64,000 bases of DNA from Algibacter marinivivus (GCF_003143755.1 NZ_QFRI01000003.1:1-64000); one strand, 5' to 3'. Counted from the stretch's first letter, positions 44,135 through 55,811 are shown. Made by a program: numbers and translations. Notes: generated by a model not told the origin, from the letters alone.

Positions 44135-44995
44135 CTATAAATCTTTGGTATGGAAAGGGACTAATCCGTCAATTGGACGTCTTTCAAAATTACCAACCTT
44201 AAATCCCATTTCATCAGCTACTTCTTTTATTTCTTTTTGAGCAAAGAAAGCTATAGATCCAGCAAAATGAACTGGAACAGTTTTAAGTTCTTCCCGATAT
44301 TGAAAAATCATGTTTTTTGCAAAAACTCTAATACCATCTTTAATAAGGTTTATAGTATATTCTGAATCTTTATGCAAAAACATAAACTCAGCAAAGTTTG
44401 CTAAATAAGCATTAGGACTGGGTTGTTTATATAAATTATATTTTATAAAGTCTGCCTCCATATTGTATTTTGCTCCAAAAGCAATTCTAACATTTTCTGG
44501 CATATGATTAAAATAGTAATCTTTAATTAATTGTTTTCCATAATAATTTCCAGAAGCGTCATCCATCAAAGTATAGCCTAATGAAATAACACGTTGATGC
44601 AACGTTTCACCATCATAATAACTACAGTTAGAGCCAGTACCTAAAATACAAACTACAGCGGCTTCTTTAGGATGGTTTATTGTAGCATAAACTGCAGCTA
44701 AAGTATCTTCATTTACTTCTATATGTGCATTAGTAAATATCTGACTTAAAACCCCACTTAACAACTCTCTGGCATTATCAGTACCACAACCAGCACCATA
44801 GAAAAACACATGAGTTACTTCGTTTTTATGAGCCTTTAATTCTGTGCTTTTTTTAATTATTTTATGCAGTTTTTTTTCAGATAGAATAGCTGGATTAAGG
44901 CCTTTTGTTCGGATTTTATCCATTAATTTATTCCCATTATTATCTACAGCTAACCAATCTGATTTTGTAGAACCACTATCAACAATTAAAATCAT
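44135..44995 (-). CDS. BadF/BadG/BcrA/BcrD family sugar kinase (N-acetylglucosamine kinase-like)
   Basis: The 286-residue protein is an ASKHA-fold kinase: phosphate 1 motif IVDSGSTKSDWLAVD, phosphate 2 region VVCILGTGSNCSYYDG, adenosine-site HFAGSIAFFAQ. This subgroup is close to GlcNAc and glucosamine kinases. The gene lies 69 bases after gap on the same strand, but a terminator hairpin stands between, so it is probably separately expressed. Substrate is inferred from family; an amino-sugar recycling role would fit the NagZ-like fusion elsewhere in the window. Confidence 0.85.
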   Translation of the reverse strand: MILIVDSGSTKSDWLAVDNNGNKLMDKIRTKGLNPAILSEKKLHKIIKKSTELKAHKNEVTHVFFYGAGCGTDNARELLSGVLSQIFTNAHIEVNEDTLAAVYATINHPKEAAVVCILGTGSNCSYYDGETLHQRVISLGYTLMDDASGNYYGKQLIKDYYFNHMPENVRIAFGAKYNMEADFIKYNLYKQPSPNAYLANFAEFMFLHKDSEYTINLIKDGIRVFAKNMIFQYREELKTVPVHFAGSIAFFAQKEIKEVADEMGFKVGNFERRPIDGLVPFHTKDL

Positions 44996-45007
44996 AAGTT
45001 TATATAT

Positions 45008-45048
45008 AAAAAATCCACAGCATTACTCTATAAGAATAATACTGTGGA
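45008..45048 (-). terminator. Terminator of the pfkA-gap operon
   Basis: TCCACAG (45014-45020) pairs with CTGTGGA (45042-45048), with further pairing inside (ATTA / TAAT), followed on the minus strand by ATTTTTTATATA. It lies 17 bases after the gap stop. Confidence 0.75.
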
Positions 45049-45064
45049 ATATATTAATAATTTA

Positions 45065-47073
<2,009 letters not shown>

Positions 47074-47152
47074 TAATTTCTTAGTTTAATAAGGTAAAAC
47101 TACTAAACAAAACCCATATATCTATAGCATTTGAAGTAAATTAATCACTCTA

Positions 47153-47172
47153 CTAAAACTATAACGTTTTAG
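47153..47172. promoter_or_regulatory. Inverted repeat upstream of pfkA
   Basis: CTAAAAC (47153-47159) and GTTTTAG (47166-47172) around six bases, about 80 bases upstream of the pfkA start and 46 bases after the tamB stop. No T run follows in either direction, so an operator fits better than a terminator. Confidence 0.35.
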
Positions 47173-47218
47173 TTGATAAAAAAAAGTTAATACTGTGAAA
47201 AACAGAGTAAAAAAGTGA

Positions 47219-50200
47219 CTATTTTTTTGATGAAGACTTAAATGAAATGAATTCTGGAGTGGATTTTTCGTCTTCATTTTCTGTAGTTTCTTCTAATACT
47301 TTTTCCTCCTTATCCTTCTTTTTAAAAAGTTTATTTATGAGCTCTTTAAAAGTATCAAAATCTACATTATAGGAAAGCCCTATTCCTTGTGTATAACCTA
47401 TAGCTTCACCAAAATTTCTGATACTATTTTCTCTATTAAATACTTTGGCTGTAAGCGTTCCTTCTTCATTCAATAAAAAATCAATTTCCACATCACCAGC
47501 TATTACTGTTTCTGTTGCTCCTCCAACAGGAACCCCAACTTTTCCATTTATCAAAACACGGTCGCTTATTTGGGTTTGCAACGTTACACCAAACCTATCA
47601 TCAGTCTGATAATCTGGCCTGTTTTGACCTGCTTCATAATTTAAACCTACATTGACTTTACTATCACCTGATGTGAAAATACCATTGATTATTCCATTTA
47701 GTCGTTCCGCAATTGTTCCAGAGGCATTTAAATCATTAAGTCCACTGGAAAACGATCCTGTGGATACTAAAAATAAAGCTTGTTGATCACGTTCATCTTT
47801 AGATTCTAAACGATAGTTAAGCTCAGACTTAATTGTAGAATTCACATTAGGAAAATCAAAACTAAATTCAGGTTTTGGTTGTTCTAAATCTCCTGTGATA
47901 GCAATATTTAATTCAACAGGTATACTTCTATTTATTGGGTTATCAAGTAATGGCGAAGGGTTAGCTTGTGTTTTATATATAGCTAACATATCAATTTGTG
48001 CTTTTAATGGATCACCTTCCCAAGCTATTGTCCCACCAGGTTGTACAATAAATTGTTTTTGTATTAAGCCCCCATAAGCAAAATTATAAACACCCTCAAA
48101 TACAGCAAAATCACCCCACATATCAAACTTACCATTTGTATTTATTTCTACTAAAAGGCCTCCTCTTCCTCGTCCTTTTAATGAATGCCCCGTATTTTTG
48201 TCAATAATAATTTCTACCTCAGCATCTTCTGTAACATCTAAATCAAAATCTAGTTCTAGACCTTTTATTTCTTCAAATACAACTTCTTTTCCTTTTTTTC
48301 TAGCCTCTTTTTCTTCTTTGGTGATAAAATGTATATAGGTGTTATCACCAAATGATTCAGCATCGCTTAATGGAATTTTAAAAACCGTACCCCTTTTAGT
48401 TTCGCCAACAACATTTATAACAAGCTGTTCTGTAGGTCCTGATATACTTGCTCTTCCTCCAATAAATCCAGTTCCATAATACAATGATTCTTCAGTTTCT
48501 TTGGTATCTAAAACTAGTAAACGAGGTGTTTCAATATTTAATCCTAAACTCCAATTAGAGAAATTAACATGACTTAAAGTACCATCTAATATTCCTTTTG
48601 AATTAAATTTTGTATCTGTTAATCTGATGCTATTAAATATGAACGTTTGATTTTTTAAAGTAACCGATGCATTCGTATTAAAATCATAATCTACATTAAG
48701 ATATGGAATACCCAAACCACCACTTTTAAGAAGTAATTCCCCATTTATATTGGGCCTATTAAGGTCTCCTACAACTTTTACATTCCCATTGGCTTCACCT
48801 CTTATATCAGATAAAACCCCATCTAATAGTGGATTTAAAGGAAACAAATTAAACGCATTAAAATCTAAAGTCACATCAATTTTAGATTGCCTTCCAGAAA
48901 CTGAGATATCTCCCTTAGCACTAAAAGATCTTGTGATATCATTTTTAATATTAGCATCTACTTTATAATTTGTGAGTGATTCGTTTCCTGTTATAGTAGC
49001 ATCAAAGGAACCTAAAGGAAAATCATTAACCTCGAAATCATCTATAACTATCGTTGAATTTGGAAGATAACTCCCGTTTTTTTGAAGTAAATCGAGCTTA
49101 CCATTTACATTTCCTGCAAGAGATAAGCTATCTATATCTGGCAATATTTTAGCTAAATCTACATTTGTGAAATTTAACTTAATATCTTTTTGAGTAGAGT
49201 CTTTTATAAAGCCTGAGAGTTTTATCTCTTCATTTTTATGATTTACTCTAAACTTATCAATATTAAATTTAGTAAGTTTTTTATCAAAAGAAATTTTATG
49301 AAATTTATCTTGATTTTCATTAATCAACCATTTATTATCTTTTATTGTGATATCAGATTGTTTAAAGCCAATAACTGATTCATTCTCTTTATTTATGGTA
49401 TGAAAAAAACTTAAATTATAAATATCATTATTACGCTTGCCTCCATTAAATTCTGAACGCATAAATAACGTATCATTTACTGTTACGTTTATTAAATTAA
49501 ACTTTGAAACATCGTAATATTTGGTATTTAAGCTATCTATTTCAACATAAGTATTAAATAGTGGGTTACTATTATCAACTTGCAACTCTATATTATTTGC
49601 AAAGTTTTCTAGGTATTTAATTTTAGGCGATTTAAAAGTGAGTTTAAAATTTTCTTCTGCACTTTCAACCCGACCTCTTATAAATGTGTTTTTCCCTAAC
49701 TCAACTTCAGGAAAAACAACTTCTACAATTTTATTATATATTCTAAAATTAAAATCGATGCTTTGATTTGTATCTACTTCATGTGGGATATAATTGGTAT
49801 AGATATGCCCAATAGAATTTTCAAATAATTTCTTTAAATCTTTAAGAAAAAAGCGTCCTTTTAATTCACCTTCAATAATATCTGGAGAATTAAATTCTAC
49901 ATAACGAATATCATCTTCAAATCTAGAAGACACATCAAACCTATTAAACTTATAGGTATCGTTTTCATTTTTATAGGTAGTATTCCTAAATGATATTTTA
50001 CCGTGCGCATCATCAAGACTACTACTATTCATATTCATCTTAACTTTACTCTTAAAAATAGAGATACTGTCTTTCTTGACGAAATTAAGTGTATTTAGGT
50101 TTGCATAATCAACTACTGCTTCAAAATCATATTTTCTAATAGCTTCAGAAAAGTCAATTAGTCCCGTAAAATTAAGTTGAAGGTTTTTATCGTTAACATT

Positions 50201-51607
50201 CAGATTTCCATCAAAAATTCTATTCTTAACGTTACCAGCTACTTTTACATGATTATAATTGTAATCATTATAAACCAATTCAAAAACTTCACCTTTAACT
50301 TGGGTATTAATTTTTTCAGCTGTAAACCCTTTTCCATTCACATCAAAATCTAAAGAAGCAACACCTACTTTTGGATCATTCAAAAAGACACCAAAATCGA
50401 AGGTTTCAAAAATAACTTTACCCTTATAATCTGCGTTATCAATATCATTAATCTTAGTGATTTCTAAATTAGAATCTACAAAACCTAACTCCGTATCAAT
50501 TTCAATATCAGCTAATACTTTAGTTGAAGTAACTTGCGAATTACCTCTTATTGTAAAATAACCTAATCTATCAAAAGACGTTGGAATAGCAGCACCAAGA
50601 ACATTAGGCAATAAGGCTTTTAAATCTTTGTATGTTGATGATAAATTACTAAAATCACCATTCATATAAAAATCATCTGCTGCTTTACTAAATAAGTTTT
50701 TAAAATTTATATCGCCGTAAACTCTTGTTCTGTAATTTGAATTTAATTTTAAGTTTTCAGCATGTAAATCGTTTAAAGTTCCTGATAAATCTGCACTAAA
50801 TTTTGCAGATTGGTTAATACCAAATTCATTATAAAATGTATTAAGTTCATCTAGCAAAACATTAGAATCTCTAAAACTAGCATCAACCTTTACTTTATCA
50901 ACAAAATATTGTAAATCTTCGCGTTCATATGAAAATTTCAAATCCCCCTTTAAAGTAGAACCAGGGGTTTTTATTTGAAGGTTAGCAAAAGTCATATCCT
51001 GTAAAGTATATGCAAAATTTGTCATCATATTTTTTACTTCCACCCCTCTGCTGTCTTTAAAAGAAAGTGTATTTATTCTTGCACTTACATCACTACCATT
51101 TATAAGAAAGTTGGTAGCATTAATATTCAAATCGTTAAAATGAAGTACTTTTTCTGTTTCCTTATTTTCATCAGAAAGCATAAATAATCCATCGTAAATC
51201 GAGACATCACTTGATGACAATAAAAAACTACTTTTCCCTGTCCTTGGATTATCATCTTCAAATCTATCAACAAAAACATCTAGATTAGTATCCTTAGAGC
51301 CTTTATAAGTTTTAATATTAAAAATGAGATTTTCAATATCTATATCTCCAAAAACTAAATTTCCATTGTATAAATTTCTAAAGCTTAAAATTGAAGTATT
51401 TAATTCTTGAATACTAATTAGCGTGTCTTTTTTATAATCTTCAATGTAAATATTCTTAATTTCTACATCGCCATTAAACTGCAAACTAACTTTATCTATG
51501 TTAATATTAGTTTTAAAATCTTCATTAAGTCGCTTAGTTGCATATTTACCAAGACTTGTTTGAACAGCAGGAATGGAAAGCACCAACACCAAAATGATGA
51601 ATAACAA
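47219..51607 (-). CDS. tamB: TamB-like translocation/assembly protein (AsmA-like, lipid or OMP transport)
   Basis: A very large protein (at least 1462 residues) with an N-terminal membrane anchor (LFIILVLVLSIPAVQTSLGK) followed by long repetitive beta-taco/AsmA-like sequence and the C-terminal TamB domain (about 1000-1430: GRASISGPTEQLVINVVGE, GGLLVEINTNGKFDMWGDF, FVVQPGG-type IVQPGGTIAWEGDPLKAQ, YEAGQNRPDYQTDDRFGV). It ends with a Lys/Glu-rich tail. TamB spans the periplasm and is linked to phospholipid transport and barrel assembly. The annotated first codon is a TTG; the same frame continues upstream to a stop at 51698-51700 with convincing sequence, so the true start may lie further upstream (see findings). 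It is divergent from tsaD. Confidence 0.9.
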   Translation of the reverse strand: MLFIILVLVLSIPAVQTSLGKYATKRLNEDFKTNINIDKVSLQFNGDVEIKNIYIEDYKKDTLISIQELNTSILSFRNLYNGNLVFGDIDIENLIFNIKTYKGSKDTNLDVFVDRFEDDNPRTGKSSFLLSSSDVSIYDGLFMLSDENKETEKVLHFNDLNINATNFLINGSDVSARINTLSFKDSRGVEVKNMMTNFAYTLQDMTFANLQIKTPGSTLKGDLKFSYEREDLQYFVDKVKVDASFRDSNVLLDELNTFYNEFGINQSAKFSADLSGTLNDLHAENLKLNSNYRTRVYGDINFKNLFSKAADDFYMNGDFSNLSSTYKDLKALLPNVLGAAIPTSFDRLGYFTIRGNSQVTSTKVLADIEIDTELGFVDSNLEITKINDIDNADYKGKVIFETFDFGVFLNDPKVGVASLDFDVNGKGFTAEKINTQVKGEVFELVYNDYNYNHVKVAGNVKNRIFDGNLNVNDKNLQLNFTGLIDFSEAIRKYDFEAVVDYANLNTLNFVKKDSISIFKSKVKMNMNSSSLDDAHGKISFRNTTYKNENDTYKFNRFDVSSRFEDDIRYVEFNSPDIIEGELKGRFFLKDLKKLFENSIGHIYTNYIPHEVDTNQSIDFNFRIYNKIVEVVFPEVELGKNTFIRGRVESAEENFKLTFKSPKIKYLENFANNIELQVDNSNPLFNTYVEIDSLNTKYYDVSKFNLINVTVNDTLFMRSEFNGGKRNNDIYNLSFFHTINKENESVIGFKQSDITIKDNKWLINENQDKFHKISFDKKLTKFNIDKFRVNHKNEEIKLSGFIKDSTQKDIKLNFTNVDLAKILPDIDSLSLAGNVNGKLDLLQKNGSYLPNSTIVIDDFEVNDFPLGSFDATITGNESLTNYKVDANIKNDITRSFSAKGDISVSGRQSKIDVTLDFNAFNLFPLNPLLDGVLSDIRGEANGNVKVVGDLNRPNINGELLLKSGGLGIPYLNVDYDFNTNASVTLKNQTFIFNSIRLTDTKFNSKGILDGTLSHVNFSNWSLGLNIETPRLLVLDTKETEESLYYGTGFIGGRASISGPTEQLVINVVGETKRGTVFKIPLSDAESFGDNTYIHFITKEEKEARKKGKEVVFEEIKGLELDFDLDVTEDAEVEIIIDKNTGHSLKGRGRGGLLVEINTNGKFDMWGDFAVFEGVYNFAYGGLIQKQFIVQPGGTIAWEGDPLKAQIDMLAIYKTQANPSPLLDNPINRSIPVELNIAITGDLEQPKPEFSFDFPNVNSTIKSELNYRLESKDERDQQALFLVSTGSFSSGLNDLNASGTIAERLNGIINGIFTSGDSKVNVGLNYEAGQNRPDYQTDDRFGVTLQTQISDRVLINGKVGVPVGGATETVIAGDVEIDFLLNEEGTLTAKVFNRENSIRNFGEAIGYTQGIGLSYNVDFDTFKELINKLFKKKDKEEKVLEETTENEDEKSTPEFISFKSSSKK

Positions 51608-51777
51608 TAGTAGAATCCCTACTATTTTTGATAGTATTTTTAGAAATTTTTTGATGTCCTTAAAGATATAACTTATAATAGAATAAACTACTTTTCCTTA
51701 GATGACACTTATTTAAAAATATCTGTCCAAGGTAAACTACATTTACTTTCTTACTCCTCTATTGTAAAATAAATGAG

Positions 51778-51785
51778 TAGTTTTG
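51778..51785 (+). promoter_or_regulatory. Possible tsaD operon -7 element
   Basis: TAGTTTTG matches TAnnTTTG, 76 bases before the tsaD ATG. A TTG at 51762-51764 is only 13 bases upstream, shorter than usual. Confidence 0.35.
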
Positions 51786-51837
51786 TAATTACGAGTAAAA
51801 GTAACGTTTGAGATGTTTATTCGTTTTCAAAATTAAC

Positions 51838-51845
51838 AATTATTG
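51838..51845 (-). promoter_or_regulatory. Possible tamB -7 element
   Basis: The minus strand reads TAATTTTG, matching TAnnTTTG. It would leave a leader of at least 130 bases before tamB. No -33 TTG. Confidence 0.3.
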
Positions 51846-51861
51846 TGCCTAAAATTTATTA

Positions 51862-52884
51862 ATGTCTTCACAAAATATTTACATTCTCGGAATTGAGTCT
51901 TCTTGCGATGATACAGCAGCTTCTGTAATATACAACGGAAGGATTTTAAGCAATGTTGTAGCTAGCCAAAAAATACACGAAGCATATGGTGGTGTTGTTC
52001 CAGAATTAGCCTCTAGAGCTCATCAGCAAAACATAGTCCCAGTGGTACATCAAGCTATAGAAAAAGCTGGTATTAAAAAAGAGCAACTGAATGCCATAGC
52101 GTTTACTAAAGGCCCAGGATTAATGGGAAGTTTACTAGTAGGAACATCTTTTGCAAAATCTTTAGCTTATGGTTTAAATATTCCTTTAATTGATGTGAAC
52201 CACATGCAAGGGCATATTTTAGCACATTTTATTGATGAAGATGGGTTTGAAAAACCACCATTTCCTTTTTTAGCTATGACCATTTCTGGTGGACACACAC
52301 AAATAGTAAAAGTCGAAAATTATTTTGACATGACTGTTATAGGCGAAACCATCGATGATGCCGTTGGTGAAGCTTTTGATAAAAGTGGAAAGATTTTAGG
52401 TTTAGGCTATCCTGCAGGACCTGAAATTGACAGACGTGCTGCTCTTGGAAACCCTAAAGCATTTCAATTTACTAAACCCAAAGTGGATGGTTTAAACTTT
52501 AGCTTTTCTGGTTTTAAAACAGCTGTACTTTATTTTATTCAGCGAGAAGTGAAAGCTAACCCAAATTTTATAGAGGAAAATCTGAATGATATTTGTGCAT
52601 CAATTCAATACACAATTATTGGTATTTTGATTGATAAACTGAAATTAGCAACTAAACAAACTGGGATTAAGCATATTGCTATTGGTGGTGGTGTTTCGGC
52701 AAATTCAGGTATTAGAAATGCGCTTAAAGATGGTGAACAAAAATTTGGTTGGACTACCTATATTCCTAAATTTGAATTTACCACAGATAACGCTGCTATG
52801 ATTGCTATTGTTGGCTATTTAAAGTATTTAGAAGGTGATTTTGCAGAGCAAGATGTTGTGGCTAGTGCACGATTGAAGATTTAA
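51862..52884 (+). CDS. tsaD: TsaD, tRNA N6-threonylcarbamoyladenosine synthase subunit
   Basis: TsaD transfers threonylcarbamoyl from TC-AMP to A37 of ANN-decoding tRNAs, with TsaB and TsaE. The 340-residue ASKHA protein has ILGIESSCDDTAASV, GGVVPELASRAHQQNI, the metal motif in NHMQGHILAHF (HxxxH), MTISGGHTQIV, DDAVGEAFDKSGKILGLGYP and AIGGGVSANSGIR, with FTTDNAAMIA at the end. All motifs are present. It opens a ten-gene + strand run that includes three RNA-modification enzymes. Confidence 0.98.
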   Translation: MSSQNIYILGIESSCDDTAASVIYNGRILSNVVASQKIHEAYGGVVPELASRAHQQNIVPVVHQAIEKAGIKKEQLNAIAFTKGPGLMGSLLVGTSFAKSLAYGLNIPLIDVNHMQGHILAHFIDEDGFEKPPFPFLAMTISGGHTQIVKVENYFDMTVIGETIDDAVGEAFDKSGKILGLGYPAGPEIDRRAALGNPKAFQFTKPKVDGLNFSFSGFKTAVLYFIQREVKANPNFIEENLNDICASIQYTIIGILIDKLKLATKQTGIKHIAIGGGVSANSGIRNALKDGEQKFGWTTYIPKFEFTTDNAAMIAIVGYLKYLEGDFAEQDVVASARLKI

Positions 52885-52886
52885 AT

Positions 52887-53351
52887 ATGCATCAATTACA
52901 GACAAAAACTTATCTATATTTTTGGGCAGCTGCAGTGTTAACTGTTTTAGTAAGTTACACCTTATTTACCAAAATCCATAATTTAAACTTAGTACTCAAC
53001 ATACATAAGGATTATTTTGTTATCTCAAATATTGAATTCAATATTTTAATTGCATATGCATTAGCATTTATAGGCTTAATATATTACATACACTATGTGT
53101 TTAGAATTTTGCTTTTTAAACATTTAACAACAATTCACACTTTAATAACTATTAGCTGCGTTATACTATATTTTTTAAGTCCTATGTTTTTATTTGGAAA
53201 AAACAAAGACTTTCCTCTATTTGAATATGAAAATTCTATTGATCATTTTCTATTTATTATTGGCTGTTCTGCTTTATTGGCTCAACCGATTTTATTTTTC
53301 AACTCAATTATCAGTTCAATAAAATGTTTTGCAAAAAAAACAAAGTTATAA
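52887..53351 (+). CDS. Four-helix membrane protein of unknown function
   Basis: The 154-residue protein starts 2 bases after tsaD. Four membrane segments are visible: YLYFWAAAVLTVLVSYTLF, FNILIAYALAFIGLIYYIHY, IHTLITISCVILYFLSPMFL and DHFLFIIGCSALLAQPILFF. Conserved-looking His residues (IHYVFR, IHTL, IDHFLF) and short loops are present, but no family motif was recognised. It ends with a short basic tail (KCFAKKTKL). Probably an inner-membrane protein. Confidence 0.7.
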   Translation: MHQLQTKTYLYFWAAAVLTVLVSYTLFTKIHNLNLVLNIHKDYFVISNIEFNILIAYALAFIGLIYYIHYVFRILLFKHLTTIHTLITISCVILYFLSPMFLFGKNKDFPLFEYENSIDHFLFIIGCSALLAQPILFFNSIISSIKCFAKKTKL

Positions 53352-53437
53352 ACAACACCTTCTTAAAAACTTATTTCAGCTTTCTTCATACAGCTCACTA
53401 TTCCTTTTAAATTTGAAATTAAATTTAAAACTTTAAT

Positions 53438-54076
53438 ATGCACAAAAAATTACTCGCTTTATTATGTCTAGGATTAACCTCTATTTTATCAGCTCAAACT
53501 TCAACCGAAGAAGAACTTTTAGTCATTGAAACCTCTGAGCAAGTTGAAACCTATTTAGAAACTAAAAAATCTAAAAAGAATAAATTAATCACCTTTAATG
53601 AAGAGAAGCATAAAACGGTCTTAGCTAAAGCGCTATTTAAACTTAGTGTTGGTGGCACTAAAATAAATGAAAGAGAGTTTGAAAAAACGTTTTATAAAGT
53701 AATAAACAAAACTAAAAAAACGTATCATAGAGTTGCTTATATCTATTTAGATGGTTCAGAACTAAGTTTAGAAAGCATAAACAATTTGAGAGACAAAATT
53801 ATAGCTCAATATAACAATGGCGCTCCATTTGATTTTTTAGCGAAACAATATTCTATGGACGGAAATGCTAATAAAGGTGGAGATTTAGGTTGGTTTTTGA
53901 AAGGAGAAATGCATTCTGATTTTGAAAATGAAGTTTTAAGTGAAAATCACAGTTTGAATGATATCTTTACAGTTGATATCGCGTCTGAAAAATGGTATTA
54001 TGTGGTATTGAAAACACATGAAGCAAAAGAAATTTCAGAAATTGAAGTCTTGAAAATTGTTGAAGCTAAAGAATAA
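53438..54076 (+). CDS. PpiC-type (parvulin) peptidylprolyl isomerase, exported
   Basis: The 212-residue protein has a signal peptide (LLALLCLGLTSILSAQ) and a C-terminal rotamase domain (about 110-200: IAQYNNGAPFDFLAKQYSMD, NANKGGDLGWFLKGEMHSDF, EKWYYVVLKTHEAKE). The GG-DLGWF signature is typical of parvulins. Its N-terminal half is specific to Flavobacteria. It likely helps folding of outer-membrane or secreted proteins. The stop overlaps the rsmE start (TAATG), so they are translationally coupled. Confidence 0.9.
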   Translation: MHKKLLALLCLGLTSILSAQTSTEEELLVIETSEQVETYLETKKSKKNKLITFNEEKHKTVLAKALFKLSVGGTKINEREFEKTFYKVINKTKKTYHRVAYIYLDGSELSLESINNLRDKIIAQYNNGAPFDFLAKQYSMDGNANKGGDLGWFLKGEMHSDFENEVLSENHSLNDIFTVDIASEKWYYVVLKTHEAKEISEIEVLKIVEAKE

Positions 54077-54780
54077 TGCAACTTTTTTACAATCAAAATA
54101 TAAACGAGAACACTACAGACTTTACTTTTGAAAGAGAAGAAAGTAAACACATTGTAAAAGTACTTCGTAAAAATATTGGTGATACATTACACATTACAAA
54201 TGGTAAAGGTTGGTTATTTACTGCTGAAATCTCAGTGCCAAACATCAATAAGTGTACAGCAAAAATTATTTCAAAAGAACTGCAATCTAAGCGAAACTAC
54301 AACTTACATTTAGCCGTTGCGCCTACAAAAATGAATGACCGCTACGAGTGGTTTTTAGAAAAGGCTACCGAAATTGGTATAGATAGCATTACCCCTATTA
54401 TTTGTGATCATAGCGAGCGAAAAGTAATTAAACCAGAACGTTTTGAGCGTATTTTGCAATCGGCTATGAAGCAATCTTTAAGCTGTTATTTGCCAAAATT
54501 AAATGATGCTATATCGTTTCAAGACTTTATCAATAAAGGTTTTCAAGGTGAATTATTTATAGCACATTGTGAGAAAACCAATAAGAAATCATTAAAACAA
54601 CAATTAAAACCCAATACCGATATTACCATTTTAATTGGACCAGAAGGTGATTTTTCTGTTAAAGAAATAGCTAAAGCACTTGAAAACAATTTTATTCCTG
54701 TAACTTTGGGTGAAACTAGATTGCGCACAGAAACTGCGGCTATTGTTGCATGTCATTCCGTCGCTTACACTAATGAGTAA
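54076..54780 (+). CDS. rsmE: RsmE, 16S rRNA m3U1498 methyltransferase
   Basis: RsmE methylates N3 of U1498 in 16S rRNA. The 234-residue SPOUT protein has an N-terminal PUA-like part (EESKHIVKVLRKNIGDTLHI), then the knot domain with LAVAPTKMNDRYEWFLEKAT, PIICDHSERKVIK, AMKQSLSCYLPKL, ITILIGPEGDFSVKEI and VTLGETRLRTETAAIVACHS. All SPOUT knot motifs are intact. It overlaps the PPIase gene by one base. Confidence 0.96.
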   Translation: MQLFYNQNINENTTDFTFEREESKHIVKVLRKNIGDTLHITNGKGWLFTAEISVPNINKCTAKIISKELQSKRNYNLHLAVAPTKMNDRYEWFLEKATEIGIDSITPIICDHSERKVIKPERFERILQSAMKQSLSCYLPKLNDAISFQDFINKGFQGELFIAHCEKTNKKSLKQQLKPNTDITILIGPEGDFSVKEIAKALENNFIPVTLGETRLRTETAAIVACHSVAYTNE

Positions 54781-54787
54781 AATTTCT

Positions 54788-55429
54788 ATGAAATTATTTT
54801 TCACTTTTATCTTTTCACTTTTAGTTTTTAACTTATATGCACAGGATTTGGCAGTTTTAAAATACAAAGGTGGTGGAGATTGGTACGGAAACCCTACTGC
54901 CCTTCCAAACCTTATTAAATATTGTAATGAGAATATAAACACCAAGATAAACCGAAAACCACAAACTGTTGAAACGGGAAGTTCTGATATTTTTCAGTTT
55001 CCAATGTTACACATGACAGGACATGGCAATGTTTTTTTTAGCGAAACTGATGTTGAAAATTTACGCAACTATTTAATGTCTGGAGGCTTTTTACATATAG
55101 ATGATAATTACGGTATGGAACCTTATATAAAAAAAGAATTGAAAAAAGTATTCCCTGATAAGGATTTAGTAGAGCTACCAAATAGTCACGCAATTTTTAA
55201 TACAGTTTATAAATTTCCAAACGGATTACCAAAAATACACGAGCATGATGGTAAACGCCCACAAGCTTTTGGCGTTTTTAATGGTGACAGATTAATATTG
55301 TTGTTTACTTATGAAAGCGATTTAGGAGATGGTTGGGAAGATGCTGAAGTGCATAACGACCCTGCTGATGTTAGAGAAAAAGCACTGAAAATGGGTGCCA
55401 ATATTGTTAAATATGCTTTTGAAAATTAA
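54788..55429 (+). CDS. DUF4159 domain-containing exported protein
   Basis: The 213-residue protein has a signal peptide (MKLFFTFIFSLLVFNLYAQ) when started at ATG 54788. An ATG at 54773 and a GTG at 54710 are in frame but would add residues before the signal and overlap rsmE. The rest is a DUF4159 domain: LAVLKYKGGGDWYGNPTALP, FPMLHMTGHGNVFFSETDVE, GGFLHIDDNYGMEPYIKKEL, LPNSHAIFNTVYKFPNGLPK and DLGDGWEDAEVHNDP. The domain has a class I glutamine-amidotransferase-like fold by family description, function unknown; the export signal places it in the periplasm. Confidence 0.85.
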   Translation: MKLFFTFIFSLLVFNLYAQDLAVLKYKGGGDWYGNPTALPNLIKYCNENINTKINRKPQTVETGSSDIFQFPMLHMTGHGNVFFSETDVENLRNYLMSGGFLHIDDNYGMEPYIKKELKKVFPDKDLVELPNSHAIFNTVYKFPNGLPKIHEHDGKRPQAFGVFNGDRLILLFTYESDLGDGWEDAEVHNDPADVREKALKMGANIVKYAFEN

Positions 55430-55435
55430 ACTTAT

Positions 55436-55774
55436 ATGAAACTAAATTACTATTGTAGTACGCCATCTTGTAAAAAACTAAATTCAATAAAAGTTGAATC
55501 AAATAATCGTTTTGATTTAAAACAGGAGGTTGGGTTAGAAATTAACGAAAGATGCAAGCATTGTGGAAATCACACAAAAAGGCATATAAATAGATTACAC
55601 GCTTCGCCTAATTACTTTATTATATTGGGTGGATTAGCATTAGCAGTAATAGTAACTATTCTACTTTGGGACTTTGGGTTTGTTTCTACATTAAGTGGAG
55701 CAATACCTATTGCAATTTGGATGAGTGAAGAAAAAAAAGCAAGTGCATTTAATAAAGTACTTATTCGAGATTAG
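55436..55774 (+). CDS. Small zinc-ribbon membrane protein
   Basis: The 112-residue protein begins 6 bases after the DUF4159 gene. The N-terminal half has four cysteines, YYCSTPSCKKLN and CKHCGNH, spaced like a zinc ribbon with a 27-residue gap. The C-terminal half has two membrane segments (YFIILGGLALAVIVTILLW and STLSGAIPIAIWM) and ends with a short basic tail. I do not recognise a named family. Zinc binding is inferred from the CxnC...CxxC spacing. Confidence 0.7.
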   Translation: MKLNYYCSTPSCKKLNSIKVESNNRFDLKQEVGLEINERCKHCGNHTKRHINRLHASPNYFIILGGLALAVIVTILLWDFGFVSTLSGAIPIAIWMSEEKKASAFNKVLIRD

Positions 55775-55811
55775 ATACAAATACTCAATAATAAACATTA
55801 ATTTAATATAG

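Noticed and set aside
54710-54787. N-terminal extension of the DUF4159 protein
   Set aside because: The first codon is GTG inside rsmE; starting at ATG 54788 gives a clean signal peptide.
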